Assembly: GCA_050014095.1 (NCBI GenBank)
Contig: JBEKDZ010000007.1
Location: 1-59,724, forward strand
DNA length: 59,724 nucleotides
Origin: RBG-13-51-18 sp050014095
GTDB taxonomy: Bacteria > Chloroflexota > Dehalococcoidia > Dehalococcoidales > RBG-16-60-22
Direction of reading: 5' to 3'
Part shown: positions 51,283 to 58,897 of the stretch, piece after piece
Layout: the number at the start of each line of letters is the position of its first letter
How positions within the stretch are numbered: position 1 is the first letter of the stretch
Made by a program: the position numbers and the translations under genes
The notes under the pieces: generated by a model
Told to the model about the DNA's origin: nothing
What the model saw: the letters and a program-made list of their open reading frames with translations, nothing else
Databases searched by the model: none

Positions 51283-52166
51283 GCGAGTCGTTTCCCCCTA
51301 GAAAATAGTCCTTGCGGCCGGAACATGATTATTAGCAAAAATATAATAAGGGCGATCGGCTGTTGATAAGCCGGATTGACCAGTAACGTACTTACGGATT
51401 GCACTACACCGAGAATGATGCCGGCCGGAATCATAAAATTCATATTGTCTGTGCCTGCAAGTGTTACCACTACCATAGAAGTCAGTAGCCAGGCTATGCC
51501 GCCGCCCGGCGTGATTGAATAATTTGTAACAACTACCACGCCTGCAAGACCTGCTAAGGCTACTGCAATTCCGCATGAAATCATGTAGGTAAGTTGCACG
51601 TTTACTCCGCTTAAGCTGGCGGCGCCTGCATCTTCCGTAGCGGCGCGGACGTGTTTGCCAAAATAGGTGCGGGTGAGAATGATATGCAAAATAGCGGCGG
51701 TCAGGATTGCTAACCCCATGCCGATCAATCCGGTATAGCTAACGGCAGCGCCGAATATGTTGACCGTTTTACCTCCGTAGGAAGTGATAACCGCGCGGGA
51801 ATTCGGGGTCCAGAATAGGGTCTCCAGATTATCTATTATCCAGACTGCCCCGAAGGTAAGTAACAAGGATTTATCAAGACGCATTTCCGCTTTAGGATAT
51901 TTTAGTAGTGGTGAAAATAATAATTGATATGTGATTACACCGACAATGAACATCACAAGCATCACAAGGGGAATCGAAAGGTATGGATCAATATGTAATA
52001 ACGTAACCGCCCAATAACATATAAATCCGCCCAGGATAATAAAACTGCCCTGAGCGATATTTACAAATCTCATTACACCCTGAATCAGTCCGAAGCCAAG
52101 CCCCACCAACCCATAGAGCCCGCCGACAAGAATGCCCACTATAATTACCTGAAGTATATTGCTCAC
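51279..52166 (-). CDS. Liv-type ABC transporter permease (LivH)
   Basis: The 295-residue permease has about eight helices. VGGLYGLVGLGFGLIQGVMR lies near the N-terminus, and ATEDAGAASLSGVNVQLTYM is the ATPase-contact loop. It lies 3 bases after livF and overlaps livM by 4 bases, so the stoichiometry is kept by translational coupling. The nature of the solute is set by the binding protein at 53710. Confidence 0.87.
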   Translation of the reverse strand: MSNILQVIIVGILVGGLYGLVGLGFGLIQGVMRFVNIAQGSFIILGGFICYWAVTLLHIDPYLSIPLVMLVMFIVGVITYQLLFSPLLKYPKAEMRLDKSLLLTFGAVWIIDNLETLFWTPNSRAVITSYGGKTVNIFGAAVSYTGLIGMGLAILTAAILHIILTRTYFGKHVRAATEDAGAASLSGVNVQLTYMISCGIAVALAGLAGVVVVTNYSITPGGGIAWLLTSMVVVTLAGTDNMNFMIPAGIILGVVQSVSTLLVNPAYQQPIALIIFLLIIMFRPQGLFSRGKRLA

Positions 52167-52169
52167 GTT

Positions 52170-52898
52170 TTATTTAGCCTTTTTCAATGCGTTGATACCA
52201 AGGTAAGCTTCTTTTACCTGTTTATTACAGAGAAGGTCGGCGCTTTTACCCCGGCCGACGATGTGGCCGTTTTCGATAATGTAACCTTCGTCTGCAAGTG
52301 ATAATGCCAGCTGCACATCCTGTTCCACCAGTAATATGGTGAGTTTTTTAGATTGATTTATCTCTTTAATAATCCTCGAAATGCCCTGGACAATAATCGG
52401 GCTTAATCCTAACGACATTTCATCTATTAAAAGCATTTTGGGATTGGACATCAAAGCCCGCCCGATGGCGAGCATTTGTTGTTCGCCACCGCTAAGCGTC
52501 CCAGCTTGCTGCCTGGCTCTTTCTTTGAGAACAGGGAATATCTCATAAACCCAGGCAATGGTGCTATTTTTTACTTTCCGAGCAGTTTTAGTAGAAGCGC
52601 CCACTTCCAGGTTTTCTTGAACGTTCATGGCAGCGAATAATCTCCTGCCTTCAGGGACCATGCAAATTCCGCTTTCCACGATACGGTAGGGTGGTAAATT
52701 ATCAATATGTCTGTTGTTAAAAGTAATTTTTCCGGCTTTCGGTTTAAGTTGGCCGGTAATAGTTTTCATAATCGTACTTTTACCGGCACCGTTCGAGCCA
52801 ATTAATGTGACTATTTTACCTTCGTCAATTTTAAAGGAAATATCCCATAATGCCTGCAAGTCGTCGTAAAAAACATCCAATTGGCTAATGTCTAGCAC
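52170..52898 (-). CDS. Liv-type ABC transporter ATPase (LivF)
   Basis: The 242-residue ATPase has Walker A IGSNGAGKST near residue 34, the signature TLSGGEQQMLAIGRAL near 135 and Walker B LLIDEMSLGL. CMVPEGRRLFAAMNVQENL is typical of LivF. The gene overlaps the end of livG by 7 bases. Confidence 0.88.
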   Translation of the reverse strand: MLDISQLDVFYDDLQALWDISFKIDEGKIVTLIGSNGAGKSTIMKTITGQLKPKAGKITFNNRHIDNLPPYRIVESGICMVPEGRRLFAAMNVQENLEVGASTKTARKVKNSTIAWVYEIFPVLKERARQQAGTLSGGEQQMLAIGRALMSNPKMLLIDEMSLGLSPIIVQGISRIIKEINQSKKLTILLVEQDVQLALSLADEGYIIENGHIVGRGKSADLLCNKQVKEAYLGINALKKAK

Positions 52899-53638
52899 GT
52901 TGTACCTTTACCCAAATAAGCTTCTATTACCTTAGGGTCGTTACACACTTCGGTAGGAGTGCCTTCAGCAATTTTCTCTCCTGTTTTTAGGACAATCACT
53001 TTGTCTGAAATATAGGTGATGACTTTTATTACATGCTCAACCACTATCAAGGTTATACCCGAGTCGCGGATTTTATTAATCAATTTAATGGCAGCATCCA
53101 TCTCGCTCATATTCAAGCCGGCCATCATTTCATCAAGAAGAAGTAGTTTTGGCCCGGTTGCGAGTGCACGAGCAATTTCTAACCTCTTACGATCGACCAG
53201 ACCAAGATTAGCCGCTGTTTTGGCTGGTTTTTTTGCAAGTCCGGTTAGTTCTAAGATGGTTTCCGCTTTTTTTCGTGCTTCGGTCATGTTTTGTGCTGGT
53301 TGACAACCGAAATTCGTGCCTACCATGACATTTTCTAAAGGGCTTAGCTGGTTAAAGAGCTTTACCATCTGGAAGGTTCTGGCAATACCTTTTTGGCATA
53401 TTTTGTACGGCGCGATGGCAGTAATATCCTGCCCTTCATACTTTATTGTCCCAGTATCCGGTTTATCAACCCCGGATATCAAATTAAATACCGTACTCTT
53501 ACCTGCCCCATTAGGACCGATAAGCCCGAGAATTTCTCCTTGATTCAAGTTGAAAGATACGCAGTTAACTGCTTTAACTCCGCCGAAGGATTTGGATAAA
53601 TTTTCTATTTCCAATAATGGCATAAAAAAGGAATTCAT
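52892..53638 (-). CDS. Liv-type ABC transporter ATPase (LivG)
   Basis: The 248-residue ATPase has Walker A IGPNGAGKSTVFN near residue 37, RTFQMVKLFNQLSPLENVMVG and Walker B LLLDEMMAGLN. The canonical signature LSGG is replaced by AANLGLVDRKRLEIARAL, as is common in LivG (LPYGxQRRLEIARAL). The ATG at 53638 lies inside the 3' arm of a long hairpin and has no binding site; an in-frame ATG at 53623 begins at MPLLEIENLSKSFGG. The start is therefore uncertain, and translation may depend on the hairpin. Confidence 0.85.
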   Translation of the reverse strand: MNSFFMPLLEIENLSKSFGGVKAVNCVSFNLNQGEILGLIGPNGAGKSTVFNLISGVDKPDTGTIKYEGQDITAIAPYKICQKGIARTFQMVKLFNQLSPLENVMVGTNFGCQPAQNMTEARKKAETILELTGLAKKPAKTAANLGLVDRKRLEIARALATGPKLLLLDEMMAGLNMSEMDAAIKLINKIRDSGITLIVVEHVIKVITYISDKVIVLKTGEKIAEGTPTEVCNDPKVIEAYLGKGTTC

Positions 53639-53690
53639 TTATGGCTGCAAGAGATAAGCAGTAATAAACACACCACTTACAGCCATAAAT
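53637..53690 (-). promoter_or_regulatory. Intercistronic stem-loop between binding protein and livG
   Basis: ATTTATGGCTG (53637-53647) and CAGCCATAAAT (53680-53690) form a perfect 11-bp stem around a loop of 32 bases. It begins after the binding-protein stop and includes the livG ATG. Such stem-loops commonly keep binding-protein mRNA in excess by stabilising its 3' end. Confidence 0.55.
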
Positions 53691-53709
53691 TATTATTTAT
53701 TTTCTACTG

Positions 53710-54978
53710 TTATTTTCCCCAAGGAATAGGCCAGATAACATCTTTAGTGTTATAGGACGGGCCTTTAGGCCACACAAGATATTCGGCCCCTCCTTGCCAT
53801 TGCATTGCTATCAAGATGGGGTTGACCCTGACTCCGTTAGCATCGAACGTGGTATGGCCTTCAACGGTATCCATATCCACCGCAGCAATAGCATTACGGA
53901 TGGCATCTCTATCCAATGAGCCGGCTTTTTCAATTGCTGCGGCAACTATTTGAACCAGCGCATAAGAAGACCCGATCGCACCGGTGCCGGCATCCGCACC
54001 GGCCTTGGCTTTCCAGGCAGTTATTAACTCTTTTATCTTTGGATTATTGGGTGCTAGTAAAGAAGACCATTGCGCCGACTCGATAATATAGTCTCCCAGC
54101 GCTCCAAGTTGCGCCCATGATGGGTCTCCAGCAGCTCTGAAGAAAATGATAGCTTTAGGACGGTAGTTCAATTGCTGCATTTGCCTCAGTATATTGATAC
54201 CATCAGGTGTTGTAGGTGAAGCTACCAGCACTTCAGCGCCAGCATTTTTTGCGCCCAGTATCAACTGGCTGAAATCCGGAGCCAGCATCTGATATTGACC
54301 TTCGTAGGCGAAACTTATGCCCTGTTTAGCAGCTTCCTGTTTAAAATATTGGACTAGTTCTATAATCCAATCAGCCTGTTCTTCAAAAAAGGCCCACTTG
54401 GTAGGAACCTGGTCTTTAGGTAAACTTGAAACAAGCTGGAAAATGGCCTGAGCAGTACCGCTATTCAGTTGAGAAGTATCGAAATAATATTTAAATCCTT
54501 GCTGGGTTAGGGCAACTACGTCGCATTGCATAACGAGTAAAGGCAGCTTATTTTTCTCAAAGATACTGGCGGAAATTCCTGCCAGAGTAGTACCGATAAC
54601 GACAGGGCAACCATCCGCATTTAGTTGCTCGGCAGCTGCCATAAGCTTTTCTGGGTCAGTTTGATTATCCTTAAGATCCAATTCCAAAGGAATCTTTTTA
54701 TTATAAGCCTTTACAAAGACGCCGCCATTTTTATTAATTTCATCAATAGCATATTGAATGACAAATTGTGCCATAATCCCGGTGGATGAATCTCCGCCGG
54801 TAATAGATAACATAGCACCGATTTTGATGGTAGCCGGAGCGTTCGCCGCTGCTGTAGTACTAGATGTAGCAGGAGAAGACGATTCCGGAGGGGTTGATGT
54901 GGTACTCGTCGAGCAACTTGTCAGGATAAGGACTACAGTTACCAGAATACAAAGAAGAACAATCAGGATTCTTTTCAT
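53710..54978 (-). CDS. Liv-type ABC transporter solute-binding lipoprotein
   Basis: The 422-residue protein starts with a lipoprotein signal whose lipobox is LILTSC (Cys at about 22), followed by a Ser/Thr/Pro/Ala-rich linker to about 45. The Peripla_BP_6 fold follows: IKIGAMLSITGGDSSTG, AAEQLNADGCPVVIGTTLAGI, WAFFEEQADWIIELVQYFKQEAA (given as a region near 195-215) and FDANGVRVNP near the C-terminus. It captures the substrate of the catabolic operon outside the membrane. GAGGAGG lies 7 bases before the ATG. It is the first gene of a ten-gene operon reaching down to 46266. Confidence 0.87.
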   Translation of the reverse strand: MKRILIVLLCILVTVVLILTSCSTSTTSTPPESSSPATSSTTAAANAPATIKIGAMLSITGGDSSTGIMAQFVIQYAIDEINKNGGVFVKAYNKKIPLELDLKDNQTDPEKLMAAAEQLNADGCPVVIGTTLAGISASIFEKNKLPLLVMQCDVVALTQQGFKYYFDTSQLNSGTAQAIFQLVSSLPKDQVPTKWAFFEEQADWIIELVQYFKQEAAKQGISFAYEGQYQMLAPDFSQLILGAKNAGAEVLVASPTTPDGINILRQMQQLNYRPKAIIFFRAAGDPSWAQLGALGDYIIESAQWSSLLAPNNPKIKELITAWKAKAGADAGTGAIGSSYALVQIVAAAIEKAGSLDRDAIRNAIAAVDMDTVEGHTTFDANGVRVNPILIAMQWQGGAEYLVWPKGPSYNTKDVIWPIPWGK

Positions 54979-55075
54979 TAGTTACCTCCTCACGTTTTAT
55001 TTTATTTTATTAATGACTAGCTAAGATTCTTAGATATCTACTGTAAAACTATTACTGTTTTACATCATATTGCAC

Positions 55076-55111
55076 ATCATAGTTGATATTTTATAAAATA
55101 TCAACTATGAT
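55076..55111. promoter_or_regulatory. 36-bp perfect palindrome with back-to-back promoters
   Basis: The half-site ATCATAGTTGATATTTTA is followed by its exact reverse complement. On each strand the palindrome contains TTGATA and TATGAT separated by exactly 17 bp, so it forms a promoter in both directions, toward 54978 and 55225. An additional minus-strand promoter, TTGACA-N17-TAACAT, lies at 55148-55120, which places the palindrome at its start point. A palindrome in this position is an excellent binding site for a dimeric repressor such as the MarR protein at 57988. The rest of the gap 54979-55224 shows no other signal. Confidence 0.65.
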
Positions 55112-55224
55112 TAACGATAATGTTATTACATCCTTCAGTTTTTGTCAAGTGGAAAGTTTGATAAAATAAATCAATGAACACCACTTATTATTAGGTAAAC
55201 CCAAAAAAGGAGGGAAGATAAAAA

Positions 55225-55869
55225 ATGCCAGAAGAAAAATTCCCCGAAGGATGGATTGTTGTTGACCATATAATTCCCGGTGTTACGGCGGAAATGATTG
55301 ATTGGTGGTGGGTCAACATGGAAAAAGGGTACGAATTATGGTGTCCTGATGAGCATAAGGGCTTTAAATGGGAGATTAAACCGCCCATAGGTGGTCACAT
55401 CGGCGCCGTCCAGATTGCCACCGAGAGTATCGATTACGGCCCGGTGATGGATCTCCGCATCGAATGGGTAGACCCCAACATCGGGACTCAAGAACAAAAA
55501 GATTTCTGGATCTATGAACATCTTCTGACTGCAGGTACAACCGGCAAGCAACCGGGCACTAGAGCTATGATCATGCTATCCCATCAGTGGGAAGCTATCC
55601 CCGGCGGCTGTAAAATACGCTCCTGCATGCATGGTTCTCCCCATCCCCCTCCCGGCAGTAAGCCTCCTTCCGGGCCCATGCTGAAGCACCCAAGCGGCAA
55701 AAAACCAAGCGGAGGTGGCTGGCGCGTGCATAACATCGCTGAAGCCAGCACTTTTAAAGCTTTCCTGCCGGCGCTCTGGGGAATCTGGCAGGTCGTTCAC
55801 GACCCTGCCATCAACCGCCAGTGTTCCTTAAAAATAAAGAAGCAAGACTCTAAAATAATTTACATTTAG
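55225..55869 (+). CDS. DAPG/phloretin hydrolase-like (PhlG family) protein
   Basis: The 214-residue protein resembles the PhlG-type C-C hydrolase domain: IPGVTAEMIDWWW near residues 17-29, ELWCPDEHKGFKW, a mid-protein segment with TTGKQPGTRAMIMLSHQWE, and a C-terminal HNIAEASTFKAFLP. PhlG and phloretin hydrolase cleave a carbon-carbon bond next to an aromatic ring or diketone with a zinc site formed by His and Glu. Family members are usually longer (about 270-300), so this is a shorter form with a Pro/Gly/Ser-rich stretch (residues 133-165). AAGGAGGGAAG precedes the ATG. It is first in the divergent operon. Confidence 0.6.
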   Translation: MPEEKFPEGWIVVDHIIPGVTAEMIDWWWVNMEKGYELWCPDEHKGFKWEIKPPIGGHIGAVQIATESIDYGPVMDLRIEWVDPNIGTQEQKDFWIYEHLLTAGTTGKQPGTRAMIMLSHQWEAIPGGCKIRSCMHGSPHPPPGSKPPSGPMLKHPSGKKPSGGGWRVHNIAEASTFKAFLPALWGIWQVVHDPAINRQCSLKIKKQDSKIIYI

Positions 55870-55882
55870 TAAGAGGTGAATT

Positions 55883-56122
55883 ATGGACACGCCTAAAACC
55901 TGGGTGAAAGAAATAAAGATTAATTTCAGTGATTGCAAGGGTTGTAAGACCTGTATGAATGCCTGCTTTGCCGATGTTATTCGCTGGAACGAGGCTGACA
56001 AAAAACCGGTTGTCGCCTACCCGGAAGACTGTGTCTGGTGTCTGGCCTGTGAAGCTGGGTGCCCGGTCCAATGCATAGAAGTAGTTCCCAATATACCCGC
56101 ACCTTTACGCTCATCATATTAA
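55883..56122 (+). CDS. Two-cluster ferredoxin, AprB-like
   Basis: The 79-residue protein binds two [4Fe-4S] clusters with C18, C21, C24, C28 and C50, C53, C56, C60. The layout (KINFSDCKGCKTCMNACFADVIRW and ending in CIEVVPN) is like the beta subunit that accompanies fumarate-reductase-type flavoproteins such as AprA. It lies 32 bases before the flavoprotein gene and most likely feeds electrons to it or removes them. AGAGGTG is 5 bases upstream of the ATG. Confidence 0.82.
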   Translation: MDTPKTWVKEIKINFSDCKGCKTCMNACFADVIRWNEADKKPVVAYPEDCVWCLACEAGCPVQCIEVVPNIPAPLRSSY

Positions 56123-56154
56123 TAATATATTGAATCGGATGAAGGAGACATGAC

Positions 56155-57852
56155 ATGTCTACATTAGAAGATTTGGGTGAAGTTGTATCTACGGATATAT
56201 TAATAATCGGCGGGGGAATCGGGGGCCTGGTAACCGCCCTTAAAGCAAAGGAAGAGAATCCAGGCGCTGATGTATTAGTTGTTGAAAAGCAGACTGCCGG
56301 TTGGGCCGGCAAGGCTACAAAAATCGGCGGTATCCTTGCGTTTTTGGGGCCGGGAAATAACGCCGATAAATTTATGGACTTTCAGGTACGTACATCCGGT
56401 TTTTATTTAAATGACCAAGAGTTACTTGCCAAATACATCAATAGTTCCTATAAGGCTATTCAAGAATTTGAAGAGTGGGGCGCCAAGCTGGCTAAAACCC
56501 CGGATGGCAAAATGGTGATTACCCCAGCTTTCTGGGCCCCAGAATGGTCGACGACTTATATCGATATCGATTTGATGTTGCCTATCAGGAACAAAGCCCG
56601 TAAAATGGGTGTGAAGTTTTTGAATAAAATCCATGTCGTGGACTTATTGAAAAAATCAAACAAAATTATCGGTGCTGTAGGTTTTGATATTATTACCGGC
56701 AAATATCATATCTTCAACGCTAAAGCAACTGTATTAGCTAACGGTAGTTGTGGTTATAAGGTAAGAAGGTTCTGGATTGCCGGTACCGGCGATGGAATTG
56801 CCGCGGCTTACCGGGCAGAGGCGGAAATGAGAAATGCCGAATATGGCAACCTTTACGGCCATACCGTATGGCAGGATACCGATAGCGGCATGGTAGGCCA
56901 TCAATTCCTGGTTAATGCGCTCGGCGAAAATATGCCAAAGAAATATTTGTCTGACGAAAGCCCCACCGGCGTGTTTTTACCCGTGCAATTAGCCGTAGGT
57001 CTAGAAAAAGAAGTGGCGGAAGGAAGAGGGCCTATTTATTTCGCCCCGCCGCCTGGAAACCCGCCATATGTAATGCGCACCAACCTTCCCAAATTGAATG
57101 ATTGGCAAAAACGGACGGCTGAAAAGGAACAGAAGTACGGGCTTCCGCCGGATGTAAGGCGGGAGATAGGCGTGCCGTTACATGGCGAAACTTCCTGCAT
57201 CAAAGTAGACCATGAAATGAAGACTAGCCTTGAAGGGCTTTGGGCGATTGGTGATACCAGCTATGCCGGTTCGGCGGTGGCGGGCGCGGTAGCTTCTCCC
57301 CCGGGGATTACGCCGGGCTCGGGTATAATGTTTGCGGTCATCAGCGCCGGATGGGCAGGGGCTTCGGCCGCCCGTTACGCCAAAGAAGCCGCTTTGGATA
57401 ATGTTGGTTATGCTGAAACAAAAGCTTTAAAAGACAGTATTTTCGCCTCTACGCAAAAAGGCAAGGGATTATCGCCAGGGGATGCCATATCTTTACTGCA
57501 GGATGTGATGGCGCCAATGAAATATAATCTTCGCCGCAGCAAGCAACGCTTAAACGAAGCTTTAACAAGACTCGATGAGTTAAAGGAGAAAATCTCCAGC
57601 CTGCAGGCAAAAGACCTCCATTATTTAAGTAAATGCCATGAAGTTAAGAGCATGATTTTATGTGCCGAATTAACTTACAGGGCAGCTTTGATGCGGGAAG
57701 AAAGCCGTGGGTTCCATTTCCGTGAAGACTATCCTAAAGCTGATGATAAGAACTGGCTAAAATGGATAATTTTAAAGCAAGATAATGGTAAGGTAAAGCT
57801 TTCAAAGCAACCTATTCCTATAGATAAATACATGATTAAACCAGGCAAGTAA
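56155..57852 (+). CDS. Fumarate reductase/AprA-like FAD flavoprotein
   Basis: The 565-residue protein has the FAD motif IIGGGIGG at residues 17-24, EK at the end of strand 2, and a second FAD region in LEGLWAIGDTSYAG near 365. The C-terminal 130 residues are helical as in AprA/SdhA-type proteins. It lacks a Tat or Sec signal, unlike soluble periplasmic fumarate reductases. The residue pattern of the fumarate/succinate active site is not evident, so the substrate is likely different, for example an enoyl or ring-derived acid. With the preceding ferredoxin gene it forms a two-subunit oxidoreductase. GAAGGAGA lies 7 bases upstream of the ATG. Confidence 0.78.
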   Translation: MSTLEDLGEVVSTDILIIGGGIGGLVTALKAKEENPGADVLVVEKQTAGWAGKATKIGGILAFLGPGNNADKFMDFQVRTSGFYLNDQELLAKYINSSYKAIQEFEEWGAKLAKTPDGKMVITPAFWAPEWSTTYIDIDLMLPIRNKARKMGVKFLNKIHVVDLLKKSNKIIGAVGFDIITGKYHIFNAKATVLANGSCGYKVRRFWIAGTGDGIAAAYRAEAEMRNAEYGNLYGHTVWQDTDSGMVGHQFLVNALGENMPKKYLSDESPTGVFLPVQLAVGLEKEVAEGRGPIYFAPPPGNPPYVMRTNLPKLNDWQKRTAEKEQKYGLPPDVRREIGVPLHGETSCIKVDHEMKTSLEGLWAIGDTSYAGSAVAGAVASPPGITPGSGIMFAVISAGWAGASAARYAKEAALDNVGYAETKALKDSIFASTQKGKGLSPGDAISLLQDVMAPMKYNLRRSKQRLNEALTRLDELKEKISSLQAKDLHYLSKCHEVKSMILCAELTYRAALMREESRGFHFREDYPKADDKNWLKWIILKQDNGKVKLSKQPIPIDKYMIKPGK

Positions 57853-57889
57853 CTTCGGGGTGGGACAAAATAAAAAAAGAGACTTACTA

Positions 57890-57981
57890 ACTGCCGCGGG
57901 TGTATAATTCTCTTGAAAGTTGACGGTAATCATCAATTGTTTTAAGCTAAAAACATAAAAATCATGATATAAACGCGGCAG
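57890..57981. promoter_or_regulatory. Inverted repeat and weak promoter upstream of marR
   Basis: CTGCCGCG (about 57890-57897) and CGCGGCAG (about 57974-57981) are perfect inverted repeats some 75 bp apart. Between them TTGACG-N17-TAAGCT is a possible promoter for the MarR gene, overlapped by AGTTGA-N9-TCAATT, a weaker version of the 55-kb palindrome arms. This could be an autoregulatory site. Confidence 0.35.
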
Positions 57982-57987
57982 GTTGTT

Positions 57988-58491
57988 ATGAATACGACAT
58001 CTAAAAATGATATAAAGAATGTCAGAATATCGAAAAAAAAAGACCAGGATATTAATCTCTACATTTTACTTGACCAGACCGATAGCATCATCACAAATGC
58101 TATTGAACTTGAAATAAAACACCTAAGGATGACTCAACCGCAGGTCAGAGTATTGACCATGCTTTCAAGGGAAGACAAGCCGGTGACTATAGATGAATTG
58201 GCAAATTGGACACTAAAAGAATTTAATTCGGTCTCTACCCTTATAAATCGCATGGAAAAGAAAAGCTTGATCAAGAAAGTAAAAAAGGCTGGCGAACTAA
58301 AGACATATGTTACATTAACCGAAAAGGGAAGTAATCTTTACCACAAACAGGTTACCGAGCGCTCGATCCACTTGATATTCGATAAGTTAACATCCGAAGA
58401 AAAACAACAGCTCGATTTAATTCTAAAAAAGCTCCGCGATACTACACGGGACATCATGGGCCTGGATTACCGCCCTCCATTTTTACCTTAG
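57988..58491 (+). CDS. MarR-family transcriptional regulator
   Basis: The 167-residue protein has a winged-helix core: LRMTQPQVRVLTMLSREDKPVTIDELANWT near 45-75, SVSTLINRMEKKSLIKK (recognition helix and wing) and KTYVTLTEKGSNLYHK. Helical ends at both sides serve dimerisation. MarR proteins bind palindromes and are released by small aromatic or phenolic ligands. It ends the plus-strand operon that starts at 55225, and the 36-bp palindrome between the two divergent operons is the obvious target. The ATG has no strong binding site (GGCAGGTTGTT). Confidence 0.82.
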   Translation: MNTTSKNDIKNVRISKKKDQDINLYILLDQTDSIITNAIELEIKHLRMTQPQVRVLTMLSREDKPVTIDELANWTLKEFNSVSTLINRMEKKSLIKKVKKAGELKTYVTLTEKGSNLYHKQVTERSIHLIFDKLTSEEKQQLDLILKKLRDTTRDIMGLDYRPPFLP

Positions 58492-58570
58492 TTTTATTGA
58501 CCTGATCCCCTAAAACGATACCAGATATAATATCGTAAAAAGGGGGAGATTACAACAGCTAGTGTAAAAA

Positions 58571-58709
58571 TTATGGTAAGTGGAGACGGGGGAGGGTCGA
58601 ACTCCACCTACCCACACAGCTGAGTTGGTCATCAAACGGAAGACCTTTATTGTTAACTTTTGTGGGAGGATGTAAGAGCTAACCACGGCATCTCTGCCTA
58701 CCCACAATT
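58571..58709 (-). repeat. Intergenic repeat copy R4 (complete, without terminator)
   Basis: On the minus strand TTGTGGGTAGGCAGAGATGC begins the left half and TGTGTGGGTAGGTGGAGTTC begins the right half, which goes on with GACCCTCCCCCGTCTCCAC. The two halves and the middle part (CTCCCACAA, GTTAACAATAAAGG, CTTCCGTTTGATGA) align with copy R3. The terminator found in R1 and R3 is absent. The rest of the 58492-58865 gap contains only the small frame at 58721. Confidence 0.65.
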
Positions 58710-58720
58710 ATAAGAAAATT

Positions 58721-58897
58721 ATGGCCAGAGTTGAGTTGAAATTGTCTAATTCCGAACTTTTCTTCGAAAGCTACAAAATACTTGAAAGTGACCTGAACCA
58801 ACATCCTGGACAATCGTTAAGCTGGAAAAATCGAGAAATGTATCTTCGTATATTTTTAGATATTGCTACCGGACTACCGACTCAACCAGTTCAATAG
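58721..58897 (+). CDS. Possible small protein of 58 residues
   Basis: ATG at 58721 opens a 58-codon frame: MARVELKLSNSELFFESYKI, then LESDLNQHPGQSLSW, ending DIATGLPTQPVQ. The composition is protein-like and the codons resemble neighbouring genes, but there is no good ribosome binding site (TAAGAAAA only). It overlaps the end of the convergent S66 pseudogene by 32 bases. No family was recognised; it may be a short gene or the remaining N-terminus of a longer one. Confidence 0.3.
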   Translation: MARVELKLSNSELFFESYKILESDLNQHPGQSLSWKNREMYLRIFLDIATGLPTQPVQ

